Assembly (NCBI RefSeq): GCF_030823375.1
Contig: NZ_JAUSXB010000001.1
Location: 2,728,001-2,792,000 of the forward strand
Length of the DNA: 64,000 nt
Reading direction: 5' to 3'
Source of the DNA: Pseudarthrobacter siccitolerans
Lineage (GTDB): Bacteria; Actinomycetota; Actinomycetes; Actinomycetales; Micrococcaceae
Shown piece after piece: positions 1-7,051 of the stretch (its first letter is position 1; the number at the start of each line of letters is the position of its first letter). Both the position numbers and the translations under genes were made by a program. The notes beneath the pieces are model-generated. The model was not told where the DNA came from, ran no database searches, and was given only the letters and a program-made list of their open reading frames with translations.

Positions 1-50
1 AGCGAGAGTCACTGTTCCGGCCTGAAGCAGTCGCGTGCGGTGGTGGATTC

Positions 51-66
51 TAAGCATGCTTACTAA
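51..66. promoter_or_regulatory. Palindromic operator upstream of the general-stress protein
   Basis: The perfect 12-bp palindrome TAAGCATGCTTA lies at 51-62 and runs into the half-site GCTTACTA at 58-65, about 55 bp before the next start codon. The same 12-mer recurs at 5963-5974 before a MarR gene, and the same 8-mer recurs at 5835, 5936 and 8437. The sites are seen directly; binding by the MarR protein is inferred. Confidence 0.55.
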
Positions 67-116
67 TAGGCTGGGCTGTGGGGAGCGTCCCCGTATTCAG
101 ACGAACGAGGTGAGAC

Positions 117-599
117 ATGACTGACACCGGGAGCATGAGCAAGGTAACGGACATCATCAACCATTCCCACATCGGAATGTTGACCACCGTCAACGAGGAA
201 GGCGCGCTCGTCAGCCGGCCGCTGGCCGTCCAGGATGTCAAGGACGACGGCGACATGTGGTTCTTCACCGGCCTCGGCACCTCGCAGGTTGCGCACGTGC
301 GGGCTGACCCGCGCGTCAACGTTTCGTTTGGGAAGAACACCGAGTGGGTTTCCGTGGCCGGGAGCGCCGAGGTGGTGACGGACCGGGAAACGATCCGCGA
401 AAAGTGGAACCAGGCCGTTGAAGCGTGGTTCCCGGACGGTCCGGACACTCCCGAGGTGTGCCTGCTCCGCATCGATTCCGATTCGGCCGAATATTGGACC
501 AGCCCCGGCGGAACGGCCGCCACAGTGTTCCAGTGGGTCAAGTCCAAGGTCACCCACAGCCGGATGAGCGTGGGCGAAAGCGGCACCGTAGAGCTGTAG
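117..599 (+). CDS. Pyridoxamine 5'-phosphate oxidase-like general stress protein (FMN-binding split barrel)
   Basis: The 160-residue cytosolic protein has the split-barrel layout of the general stress protein 26 group: a GMLTTVNEEGALVSRPL strand pair near residues 20-37, WFFTGLGTSQVAHVRADPRV near 50-69, and a later VAGSAEVV strand. Members bind FMN or a related flavin, and their substrate is usually unknown. GAGGTGAG sits just before the ATG. A palindrome 55 bp upstream is shared with the MarR and envelope-protein promoters near 5.8 kb, so the gene probably belongs to the same stress regulon. The family call is firm; substrate and regulon membership are inferred. Confidence 0.85.
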   Translation: MTDTGSMSKVTDIINHSHIGMLTTVNEEGALVSRPLAVQDVKDDGDMWFFTGLGTSQVAHVRADPRVNVSFGKNTEWVSVAGSAEVVTDRETIREKWNQAVEAWFPDGPDTPEVCLLRIDSDSAEYWTSPGGTAATVFQWVKSKVTHSRMSVGESGTVEL

Positions 600-617
600 T
601 AACCCGGGAACCGGACG

Positions 618-1217
618 CTATGTGCCGGTCAGGGCGCCGAGGACGGCGGGCAGCAGTACGTCGTCCCGGCCCCAGGCCGGGTCCAGGATTTCCACGTACC
701 AGGAGTCGGCCAGCAGCAGGGCCAGGTTGTCGTTGGTTTCCCCGGCCCAGTCCTGGATCTGGTCCTCGGTCACCGGGTTCTCGCTGGAGCCCAGCACCGT
801 CACTACTTCGCCGCCGTCCAGTGTCACCGGGATGGCGGCGTTGCTGGACTCGCCGGGGGCATGGGCCACGGTCACCAACTCGGTCCGGGTGGAGAGGGCC
901 AGGAGTTCGGCGGCAATTTCGGCACTGCAGAACGCCGTGACGTATTGCCGCTGGGAAACGCCGGCAGACTGCAGCCCGGGCTGGGACTCCTTCGTGAACA
1001 GGCCGTTCCGGTTCAGGGCAGCAAGCTCGACGGCGATAGGTGCGGTCTCGGCGTCGTACCTTGCCGTGAAGGTGGCTGGCTGGAATTCACTCTGCCCTTC
1101 GAGCCAGCGCGCGGTGAGTTCGCCCGCGCCCGCCAGCGTGGTGGCCTGGCGCCAGGCGCCCCGGTCCTCCAGCCGCCTGCCGAACCGGTCACGGTCTTGC
1201 GTTTCTTGAAGCTCCAT
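618..1217 (-). CDS. Conserved hypothetical protein, possibly DUF6919-like
   Basis: A soluble protein of about 199 residues with no signal peptide or membrane segment. It opens with a W-R-Q-A-T-T-L-A-x-x-G-E-L-T-A-R-W-L-E-G stretch that resembles actinobacterial DUF6919 proteins; this is recalled similarity, not a search result. The rest alternates short hydrophobic strands with acidic loops (WAGETNDNLALLLADSW near residue 160). The start is uncertain: ATG at 1217 is used here, and an in-frame TTG lies at 1223. It converges on the preceding general-stress gene with an 18-bp gap. No function can be assigned. Confidence 0.6.
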   Translation of the reverse strand: MELQETQDRDRFGRRLEDRGAWRQATTLAGAGELTARWLEGQSEFQPATFTARYDAETAPIAVELAALNRNGLFTKESQPGLQSAGVSQRQYVTAFCSAEIAAELLALSTRTELVTVAHAPGESSNAAIPVTLDGGEVVTVLGSSENPVTEDQIQDWAGETNDNLALLLADSWYVEILDPAWGRDDVLLPAVLGALTGT

Positions 1218-1290
1218 CCTCAAACGCTACGGTGCCCGGCCGCCGGACTCCAGTGACGGCGACACAGCAGTTAACGCGCGGAACAGCAAC

Positions 1291-1890
1291 TTAATGCCCG
1301 TTGGCAGGAATTCCTGCCGCCTGTTCAGCAGCGGCGAGGGCGCGGCGAAAACGTTCGACGGCGGGCGGGTACTCCTGGTGCCGCGCGGCCCGCAGCTGCT
1401 CGGCCTCGCGCATGGCCTTGATCACCGCAGCCGTGTGGGGCAGCCGCACATCGGTCATGGCCGGGAAATCGATGCAGTAGGCGGGATCCAGTTCGTAGCG
1501 GCGCCAGCGCTCCAGCAACAGGTTGTGCTCAATTTGCGCTGCCGAATAAAGGGGCAGGTACTCACGGCGTTGGCGCCGGTCCAGCAGCCAGGAGGCCAAC
1601 CGCGGGCTGCCCCGGTAGGCGGCAACGCCCGCTGCCACTGCCGCTCCTGTAAGGAACAGTCCCGCCCAGGCGGACGCGAGAGTCGGGATGAGCAGGGCGG
1701 GCAGGGCTACCGCGGAGCCCAGGAACAGGTCCCAGAACAGCTGGTCCGAACGCTCCGGCTCCCTGCCCGCGCCAGCCAGCGCCCGCCGTCGGACCTGGAA
1801 CACGGTGCCGGCCACACTCGCCACCAGCACAGACCCGCACAGCAGAAGGACCCACGCCCCCTGGAACAGGGATTCTGCGATGGCTGCCAC
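1291..1890 (-). CDS. Hypothetical membrane protein
   Basis: GTG at 1890 is chosen because GGAGGTG lies five bases upstream on the coding strand. Longer in-frame starts have no such site. The 199-residue product has an N-terminal hydrophobic segment (about 8-25), two more near 55-85, then a hydrophilic C-terminal half rich in Arg, Glu and Ala that probably forms a cytoplasmic helix (RFRRALAAAEQAAG near the end). No enzyme motif is visible. It stands alone, divergent from the VOC gene at 2055. Function unknown. Confidence 0.6.
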   Translation of the reverse strand: MAAIAESLFQGAWVLLLCGSVLVASVAGTVFQVRRRALAGAGREPERSDQLFWDLFLGSAVALPALLIPTLASAWAGLFLTGAAVAAGVAAYRGSPRLASWLLDRRQRREYLPLYSAAQIEHNLLLERWRRYELDPAYCIDFPAMTDVRLPHTAAVIKAMREAEQLRAARHQEYPPAVERFRRALAAAEQAAGIPANGH

Positions 1891-2054
1891 CTTGCACCTC
1901 CACGTCCACAGGCCCGGGCGGGAACGCCGGGCTGCTCCTTCCATTGGAGCGCCTTCCCGGGCCGCGGTCAATGGCTCCGCCAGTACCGGCCGAAGCCATG
2001 CCGCAAGGGCGCCAAGGCCTTCCTGCCGCCCAGCGGGCCACGTACCGTGGGACC

Positions 2055-2435
2055 ATGAGACTCAAAATGTGCAGCATCCACGTCCAGGACCCCGCGGCCG
2101 CCCATACCTTCTATACGGAGACCCTTGGCTTCGAGACGCTGATGGCGATGCCGGAGTACAACCTGTTCATCATTAAGGACCCCGGTGCGGACCAGGGGTC
2201 AGTGGGCCTGCTCCTGGAACCCAGCGACAACCCCATCGCCGCGGACTACATGAACGCGCTGCACAAGGCCGGCCTGCCCGCCATCGTTTTCGGCGTGCCG
2301 GACGTGCAGGCCGAATACGAGCGGCTCACCAAGGCCGGTGTGACTTTCCGAGGCGGGCCCGCCGAGGATCCATCCGGCATCAGCGCCGTGTTCGACGACG
2401 GCTGTGGCAACTTCATCCAGCTGCACCAGGACTGA
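2055..2435 (+). CDS. VOC family protein (glyoxalase/bleomycin-resistance fold)
   Basis: A 126-residue protein of the vicinal oxygen chelate superfamily. It starts with the typical CSIHVQDPAAAHTFYTETLGFE pattern and ends with DGCGNFIQLHQD, where the final Gln-x-His strand normally supplies metal contacts. One protomer has two beta-alpha-beta-beta-beta modules, and such proteins act as dimers. ATG 2055 (MRLKMCSIHV) is preferred to an upstream ATG at 1944 because the fold begins directly after it. Substrate unknown. No operon partner; the neighbour at 2527 converges. Confidence 0.85.
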   Translation: MRLKMCSIHVQDPAAAHTFYTETLGFETLMAMPEYNLFIIKDPGADQGSVGLLLEPSDNPIAADYMNALHKAGLPAIVFGVPDVQAEYERLTKAGVTFRGGPAEDPSGISAVFDDGCGNFIQLHQD

Positions 2436-2526
2436 CTTCCCTGGACACAACAGAGGCTTGTTCGCAGATCCGGCCCGTCAAGGTTCGGATTCGCGGACAG
2501 GCCCCGGTTTCGGGAACGCCAGAGTG

Positions 2527-2922
2527 TCAGGCGCGGGCCCGCTTGGCGTCCTTCTTGGCTGCTTCTTCCTTCACGCGCTGTGCTTCGGCGCGGACGGCTG
2601 CGTGGGTGGCGCGCTCGGTGACCAGCCACGCGGGGGGAGCCTGCAACAGCGCGGTGATTTCCGCCGTGGTCAGCGCTTCCTCAACACCGCCGCGGGCGAG
2701 GCCGCTGATGGAGACGTTCAGTTTCTGCGCCACCACCGGGCGGGGGTGCGGGCCATTGCGGCGCAGTTCGGCGAGCCATTCCGGCGGGTTGGCCTGGAGC
2801 TCGGCGAACTCCTCGCGGGTGATGGTCGATTCCTGGAACTCCTGCGGTGTTGCGGGCAGGTAGATGCCAAGTTTCTTGGCAACGGTGGCCGGCTTCATGG
2901 ACTGGGAGTTTGCAGAGGTCAT
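2527..2922 (-). CDS. DUF5997 family protein
   Basis: A 131-residue basic cytosolic protein matching the actinobacterial DUF5997 family, as judged from the remembered opening KPATVAKKLGIYLPATPQEFQ and the WLAELRRNGPHPRPVVAQKL block. Residues about 65-85 (RPVVAQKLNVSISGLARGG) could form a helix-turn-helix, and the C-terminus is a lysine-rich tail. Its start lies 37 bp from the start of the divergent LysR-effector-like gene, so the two share one promoter region. Such pairing suggests joint function, possibly a regulator split between two proteins. That role is inference. Confidence 0.8.
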   Translation of the reverse strand: MTSANSQSMKPATVAKKLGIYLPATPQEFQESTITREEFAELQANPPEWLAELRRNGPHPRPVVAQKLNVSISGLARGGVEEALTTAEITALLQAPPAWLVTERATHAAVRAEAQRVKEEAAKKDAKRARA

Positions 2923-2959
2923 GCTTCAAGGGTATCCGGGCGGACGGTACTGTGAAGAC

Positions 2960-3721
2960 GTGCCCACCGACAACACCCCCCAGACAGACGCCGCTCCATC
3001 GGGGTCGGCCGATCCCGCCGCGGCGGACGCCCCCCGCGTCCTCCGCGTGGCCTACGTGGCGGGCGTGACGCCTGGCAAGTGGATCCGCCGGTGGGAGGAA
3101 CGGGTGCTGGACATTCCCCTTCAGGCGTTTATGTCCGACGACGGCGCACAGCTCGAGGTGCTGCGTGACGGTTCCGCGGACCTCAGCTTCGTCCGCCTTC
3201 CGGTGGAGCGCGAGGGCCTCAGTGTGATCCCGCTCTACGAGGAGCAGCCCGTGGTGGTCGCCCCGAAAGGCCACGAAATATCGGTGTTCGAGGAAGTGGC
3301 CCTGGCCGACCTGGACGAGGAGGCCTTCCTCGACGTCGCCGCGCTTGGCGGTCCGGAAGCGGCGCTGCAGGTGGTGGCTACCGGCGCGGGGCTCGTGATC
3401 CTGCCCATGTCCGTGGCCCGGCACTTCAACGTCAAGGACACCGTGGCGAGGCGTCTCACGGGAGCGCCCGGCACCGAGATCGCCGTTGCCTGGCCTACCG
3501 ACTCCAGCGACGAGGTGATCGAGGAATTCATCGGGATCGTGCGTGGCCGGACTGCCCAAAGCTCCCGGCAGCCCTCGGCCCAGCCCGTCAAGGTGAAGAA
3601 GGACCCCAAGCCGGACCGGCGCGGCACCGGCGCAAAGAAGGCTCCGAAGGTTGCCCAGCGCTACGCCCCCAACCCTGACAAGGGCCGGGGCAAGGGTTCG
3701 CGGAAAAAGGGCAAACGCTAG
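2960..3721 (+). CDS. LysR-type substrate-binding domain protein without a helix-turn-helix
   Basis: GTG 2960 gives 253 residues. Residues about 25-200 resemble the periplasmic-binding-like effector domain of LysR regulators: LRVAYVAGVTPGKWIRRW, LRDGSADLSFVRLP, PLYEEQPVVVAPKGH, then GAGLVILPMSVAR. The usual N-terminal winged helix is absent. The last 50 residues are very basic (PDRRGTGAKKAPK, KGRGKGSRKKGKR) and could bind nucleic acid. An in-frame ATG at 2921 would overlap the DUF5997 start and is less likely. The protein is divergent from DUF5997, which may supply the missing DNA-binding part. Ligand unknown. Confidence 0.75.
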   Translation: MPTDNTPQTDAAPSGSADPAAADAPRVLRVAYVAGVTPGKWIRRWEERVLDIPLQAFMSDDGAQLEVLRDGSADLSFVRLPVEREGLSVIPLYEEQPVVVAPKGHEISVFEEVALADLDEEAFLDVAALGGPEAALQVVATGAGLVILPMSVARHFNVKDTVARRLTGAPGTEIAVAWPTDSSDEVIEEFIGIVRGRTAQSSRQPSAQPVKVKKDPKPDRRGTGAKKAPKVAQRYAPNPDKGRGKGSRKKGKR

Positions 3722-3750
3722 GCGGCGCCCTAAAAAAGAGCCAGAGACGC

Positions 3751-3786
3751 CAGGAAGGCCGGCCCCTTGCGGAGCCAGCCTTCCTG
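3751..3786. terminator. Bidirectional hairpin terminator
   Basis: CAGGAAGGC pairs with GCCTTCCTG, with an inner GGC/GCC pair around a CCCTTGCGGA loop. It lies between two convergent genes ending at 3721 and 3831. There is no long T-run, so strength is uncertain. Confidence 0.6.
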
Positions 3787-3830
3787 AACCATAAACGACC
3801 TATGCCGTGTAAGCCCTACGCAGTGCAGGC

Positions 3831-4493
3831 CTAGGTGTTTTGGACGTGGTCTTTAGCGTCGGTGGCGCGGTCTTTGACGTCGGTGACGGCGCCTTGGCCT
3901 TCGGTTTTGACGTTCTGGACACCTTCGGTGGCGGTGGCCTTGACGCTTTCCATCGCTTCCTGGGCCGGTTCCTTGAGGTCCTGGACCATGTCCTTGGCGA
4001 CGTCGGTGACCTGGGTGGCCAGGGGTTCGGCGGCGGTCTTGAGCTGCTGGGCCGCTTCGCGTTCCTTCTGGCTGGCCGGGATCAGGGACGAGACGAGCAT
4101 CCCGGCGCCGAACGCGATCAGGCCGGCGGCCAGGGGGTTGCCCTGGGTTTTGGTTTTGACCTGGTCCGGGGTGTGCGAGATGGCTGTGCCGGCGTCACTG
4201 AGTTTGGCGCCGACGTTGTCTTTGGCGTCGTGCAGGGTGTCTCCGGTGCTGTGCAGGGCGCCGGTGGTGTGCCCGGCGCCCGAATGGACCTTATCCTGGA
4301 CCCGGGTGGTGGTGCTGTCTGCTGCTCCCATGATCCTCTCCTTCACGCCGCTGACGGCGTCTTTGACTTTGTCGGTCTGGCGGTGGACGACGTTGGAGGG
4401 GGTGACTTTGTCGGCGACCGCGTCCACGTTGGTGCCCAGGCGGGCACGGGTGGCTTCTATGTCGGCACGGATTGCGTCCGGGTTATCGCTCAT
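3831..4493 (-). CDS. DUF3618 domain membrane-anchored protein
   Basis: The 220-residue protein begins with the DUF3618 signature (AIRADIEATRARLGTNVDAV, about residues 7-26). A long Ala/Asp/Lys/Val helical region follows, then one membrane segment at about 119-139 (LAAGLIAFGAGMLVSSLIP) and a second amphipathic coiled-coil tail resembling LEA-type repeats (VKTEGQGAVTDVKDRATDAK). It is the last gene of a three-gene operon, and its ATG overlaps the preceding stop by four bases. The family is usually found beside holin-like proteins. A role in envelope organisation or desiccation and osmotic stress is inferred. Confidence 0.85.
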   Translation of the reverse strand: MSDNPDAIRADIEATRARLGTNVDAVADKVTPSNVVHRQTDKVKDAVSGVKERIMGAADSTTTRVQDKVHSGAGHTTGALHSTGDTLHDAKDNVGAKLSDAGTAISHTPDQVKTKTQGNPLAAGLIAFGAGMLVSSLIPASQKEREAAQQLKTAAEPLATQVTDVAKDMVQDLKEPAQEAMESVKATATEGVQNVKTEGQGAVTDVKDRATDAKDHVQNT

Positions 4494-4921
4494 CGGTTTA
4501 CCTCACCTGGTTTTAGGGTTGGGGGAATTTCGGAGAGTGTTTCGCCCGTTTGGGGCATGCCCTGGATTTGCTTGAGTTCCTTGCGCCCGATCGAGGCCAG
4601 GACCGCGGCGATGATGGCCCAGATCACGGCGACGATCACGGCGGCCCAGCCCAGCGGCATCAGGGCGCCCAGGGCGAACATCAGGGCCAGGGACAGGAAG
4701 AGCAGGACGAAGTGCCCGGCCACACCGGCTCCGGCGAGCATTCCCCCGCCTTTGCCGGCCTTGGTGGCAGACTGTTTAAGTTCGGCCTTGGCCAGTTCCA
4801 CTTCCTGGCGCATCAGGGTGGACAAATCCCGGGTCACATCACCCAGCAGTTCACCCAGCGACGCGTTGTCCGCTTTCACATGCGCCGCGCTCGGCGGCGT
4901 CTCCGGAATCTGGCTGCTCAC
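4490..4921 (-). CDS. Phage holin family-like membrane protein (actinobacterial holin-X type)
   Basis: The 143-residue protein has a soluble N-terminus (SLGELLGDVTRDLSTLMRQEVELAKAEL, about 21-48) and two membrane helices near 62-88 and 90-112, followed by a short basic tail. This layout is that of the holin superfamily III / Actinobacterial Holin-X proteins. Despite the name these are chromosomal envelope proteins, and no phage genes are nearby. It overlaps both operon neighbours by four bases, so translation is probably coupled. Function in the cell is unknown. Confidence 0.85.
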   Translation of the reverse strand: MSSQIPETPPSAAHVKADNASLGELLGDVTRDLSTLMRQEVELAKAELKQSATKAGKGGGMLAGAGVAGHFVLLFLSLALMFALGALMPLGWAAVIVAVIWAIIAAVLASIGRKELKQIQGMPQTGETLSEIPPTLKPGEVNR

Positions 4922-5778
4922 AGTTGGCGTCCTTCCGTTGACCGGTAGGTGCCGTCAGCAGCCTGGTAGCTGCCGTCCTCGTCACGGTAGGGGTCATCGT
5001 CGAAGCGGAGCGGGGTGTCCTCGGCGGTCCCGGAGGGGAGCGTGGTGGTGGATACCGGCGCTCCGGTGCCGACCACCGGCTCGTCAAACAGATCGTCGGT
5101 GCCCGCTGCGTATACCGTTTCCTGGCGGAGCGGGGCTACCGGTGCGGACTGGACCGGCCGCCGGGCCTGGGTGGACTGTGCAACGCCCTGGGAATCGGGA
5201 GCCCCGGCGGTGAGGCCCCGGGTGAGGCGGCCTGCCAGGATACCGGCGCCTGCTGCGAGCAGGAGGAAGGTGCCGGGCCGGTTCCGGGCGAACCTCTGGA
5301 CTTCGCCGAGCAGGTCTCCGGGCTGCTTGTTCTCCAGCCAGGAGGCGACGGATTCGCTGCGCTGGGCGGCTTGCCGGATCAGGTCGCTCGCGACGCCCTG
5401 CTGGTCGGGGGCGTCGGCCATGCTCTGCAACTGGCTGGAGATGGTCCTGATGCCTTCGGCTGCCTTCTGCTGCTGGGTGCCTGCCTGGCTGGTCAGTCCC
5501 GACTTGGCCTGGCCCAGGAGATCCTGGGCGCTGTGCTTGGCCTCGTAAGCCACGTTGGCGGCTTCTTCCTTCGCCGTGTGGGCAACCCCTTGGGCGGCAG
5601 TGGCGGCCTGGCCGGCCACATTCGAAGCCTCTTCCTTTGCCGCCCCGGTCTTAGAGGTGCCGGCAGTGCCGGCAGAGGCTGGGGTGGCGTAGGTGTCTTC
5701 AACGCCCACTTCGGAAGCGCCGTAAGGGTCCGGGATAGCAGGGTTAGGGGTCTGGGGCCATTGGTTCTCTGTCATCAT
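4918..5778 (-). CDS. Hypothetical coiled-coil protein with one membrane segment
   Basis: A 286-residue first gene of the envelope operon. Residues 1-45 are Pro/Gly/Thr-rich. Residues 45-115 carry LEA-like amphipathic repeats (AAKEEASNVAGQAATAAQGVAHTAKEEA). A soluble helix follows, then a single membrane segment at about 168-184 (GTFLLLAAGAGILAG) and a low-complexity acidic tail. The start has two consecutive ATGs after a GAAAGAGAG site. The 268-bp upstream region is shared with the divergent MarR gene and carries several palindromes of one type, so MarR control is likely. No enzymatic role is suggested. Confidence 0.7.
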   Translation of the reverse strand: MMTENQWPQTPNPAIPDPYGASEVGVEDTYATPASAGTAGTSKTGAAKEEASNVAGQAATAAQGVAHTAKEEAANVAYEAKHSAQDLLGQAKSGLTSQAGTQQQKAAEGIRTISSQLQSMADAPDQQGVASDLIRQAAQRSESVASWLENKQPGDLLGEVQRFARNRPGTFLLLAAGAGILAGRLTRGLTAGAPDSQGVAQSTQARRPVQSAPVAPLRQETVYAAGTDDLFDEPVVGTGAPVSTTTLPSGTAEDTPLRFDDDPYRDEDGSYQAADGTYRSTEGRQL

Positions 5779-5834
5779 GCTCTCTTTCGCAAAGGGTCAG
5801 CTGGCGATCAAGAACCAGCAATGCTGGCAGTAGT

Positions 5835-5974
5835 TAGTAAGCAGGGTTACTACTTAGATACTAAGCACACTTCCCATTTGGAATGCAAGGGGGTGTGTCG
5901 CGGCTTGGGTTTAAGCGGCAAGGTGTCGAGGCGGATAGTAAGCCTACTTGCGAACAGGATGCTAAGCATGCTTA
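5835..5974. promoter_or_regulatory. Operator cluster between the envelope operon and the MarR gene
   Basis: Within the 5779-6046 spacer four related elements are visible: TAGTAA-N6-TTACTA at 5835-5852, CTTAG-ATA-CTAAG at 5853-5865, TAGTAAGC at 5936-5943 followed by CTACTT, and the perfect palindrome TAAGCATGCTTA at 5963-5974. Two lie nearer the envelope operon and two nearer the MarR start. MarR dimers bind such inverted repeats. Control by the adjacent MarR protein is inferred. Confidence 0.6.
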
Positions 5975-6046
5975 TTGTAGGTAGGTAGCGACGCATGAAG
6001 GGGTAATGCCACCCACACTTCGCCACCTACAGGAAGGCCGCGGCCG

Positions 6047-6580
6047 ATGACGAGCAACCTCGATCCGGATGCACGGAACAGCTACCGCCTTATTACGCTG
6101 GCGGCGCGTCTGGTCCAACGGCGTCAGGATGATGCGTTGGCACCCCTTGGCCTGACCCGGGCAGCCGTTATAGCGCTTGAAGGGTTGGCTGCCGGACCGC
6201 TTAACCAGGAGCAGCTCGCCGAAGTTGTCCGGGTGCAGAGCCAGACCCTGGGCAGGGTACTCACCCGGCTTGAGGGCTCAGGGCATCTCACCCGCACCCG
6301 CCAGTCCACGGACCGCAGGCAGTTTAGGGTCGAACTCACGGATGTTGGCCGGGCTGCGCTCGAGGCAGCGCGGCAGGCAGAAGCGGATGCCTACCCGGAC
6401 GATCCGGAGATCTCCTGGAAGGTTCTGCAGGACGAACTCACCAAGTTCATCCGGGCGCTGCCGCCCAGCCGGGACCCGGAGGTGGTTCCTTTTGTAGCCC
6501 CCGAACACCACCGCACCCCGCGCCGCCTGCCGGGCACGCGCGGCCACGGCTTCCGGGGACTGAACCATCCGCACCAGTAA
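6047..6580 (+). CDS. MarR family transcriptional regulator
   Basis: The 177-residue protein has a MarR-type winged helix-turn-helix. Residues about 20-50 form the dimer helix and early HTH (ARLVQRRQDDALAPLGLTRAAVIALEGLAAGPLNQEQLAEVV). SQTLGRVLTRLEGSGHLTR is the recognition helix, and STDRRQFRVELTDVG is the wing. The C-terminal 30 residues are an unusual basic tail (HHRTPRRLPGTRGHG). AGGAAGG precedes the ATG. It is divergent from the envelope operon, with multiple palindromes between them, so it probably represses itself and that operon. Ligand unknown. Confidence 0.88.
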   Translation: MTSNLDPDARNSYRLITLAARLVQRRQDDALAPLGLTRAAVIALEGLAAGPLNQEQLAEVVRVQSQTLGRVLTRLEGSGHLTRTRQSTDRRQFRVELTDVGRAALEAARQAEADAYPDDPEISWKVLQDELTKFIRALPPSRDPEVVPFVAPEHHRTPRRLPGTRGHGFRGLNHPHQ

Positions 6581-6646
6581 AAGTCGCCAGCGGTGACACG
6601 AGCCGGCAGTGACGGCAGCGAAGGTGGCAGTAAGAGCCGGAACAAA

Positions 6647-6682
6647 GGTGAAGGGCAGGGCTTTGTGGCCCTGCCCTTCACC
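6647..6682. terminator. Strong bidirectional hairpin terminator
   Basis: Perfect 15-bp arms GGTGAAGGGCAGGGC and GCCCTGCCCTTCACC flank a six-base loop TTTGTG. It lies between the MarR gene (ends 6580) and the convergent gene ending at 6692. Confidence 0.8.
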
Positions 6683-6691
6683 GCGTGACTG

Positions 6692-7006
6692 TCAGCTGTT
6701 GTCCTGGTCCTCGTTCGCCCGGGCCCCTGTGGCGTCGTTGTTGTCCAGCAGCCCGCGCTGGGCCAGATCGGCGGCCTCTGAAGACCCGTCCGGCAGCGGA
6801 TCCGTCGCCGGCGGCACGTCGCTGGGTGCGTAGTCGGTAAGCCCGGCGGCAACCCGCTCCTGTTCGGCTGCTGCCGCATAGGCGTCGTCGTCAATGTCCT
6901 CGGGCATTTTGCCGTGCCCTGTCCGCGTGGGAGTCGGCAATGCATCCTCTTCGGGGATGATCACGCCGCCAGGGGCAAGGTCCTCGTTGTCATTTCCCGT
7001 TGCCAT
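6692..7006 (-). CDS. Hypothetical acidic small protein
   Basis: A 104-residue, highly acidic, probably disordered protein without membrane segments or cysteine. It is rich in Asp, Glu, Ala, Pro and Gly (PEEDALPTPTRTGHGKMPEDIDDDAYAAAAEQE near residues 18-50). GGAAGG precedes the ATG. It follows the Vms1-like gene on the same strand with a 45-bp gap and could be the last gene of that operon. Proteins of this kind accompany stress genes in Arthrobacter-like genomes, but no function is known. Confidence 0.6.
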   Translation of the reverse strand: MATGNDNEDLAPGGVIIPEEDALPTPTRTGHGKMPEDIDDDAYAAAAEQERVAAGLTDYAPSDVPPATDPLPDGSSEAADLAQRGLLDNNDATGARANEDQDNS

Positions 7007-7051
7007 AGTTTGCCTTCCTTCCTGTCGGTTCGTTGCTTGCAGGGAGATAAC

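Noticed and set aside
4490..4921. Holin-like gene as a sign of prophage
   Set aside because: No capsid, tail, integrase or lysin genes are nearby. It is an operon member with DUF3618, which is typical of chromosomal envelope genes.
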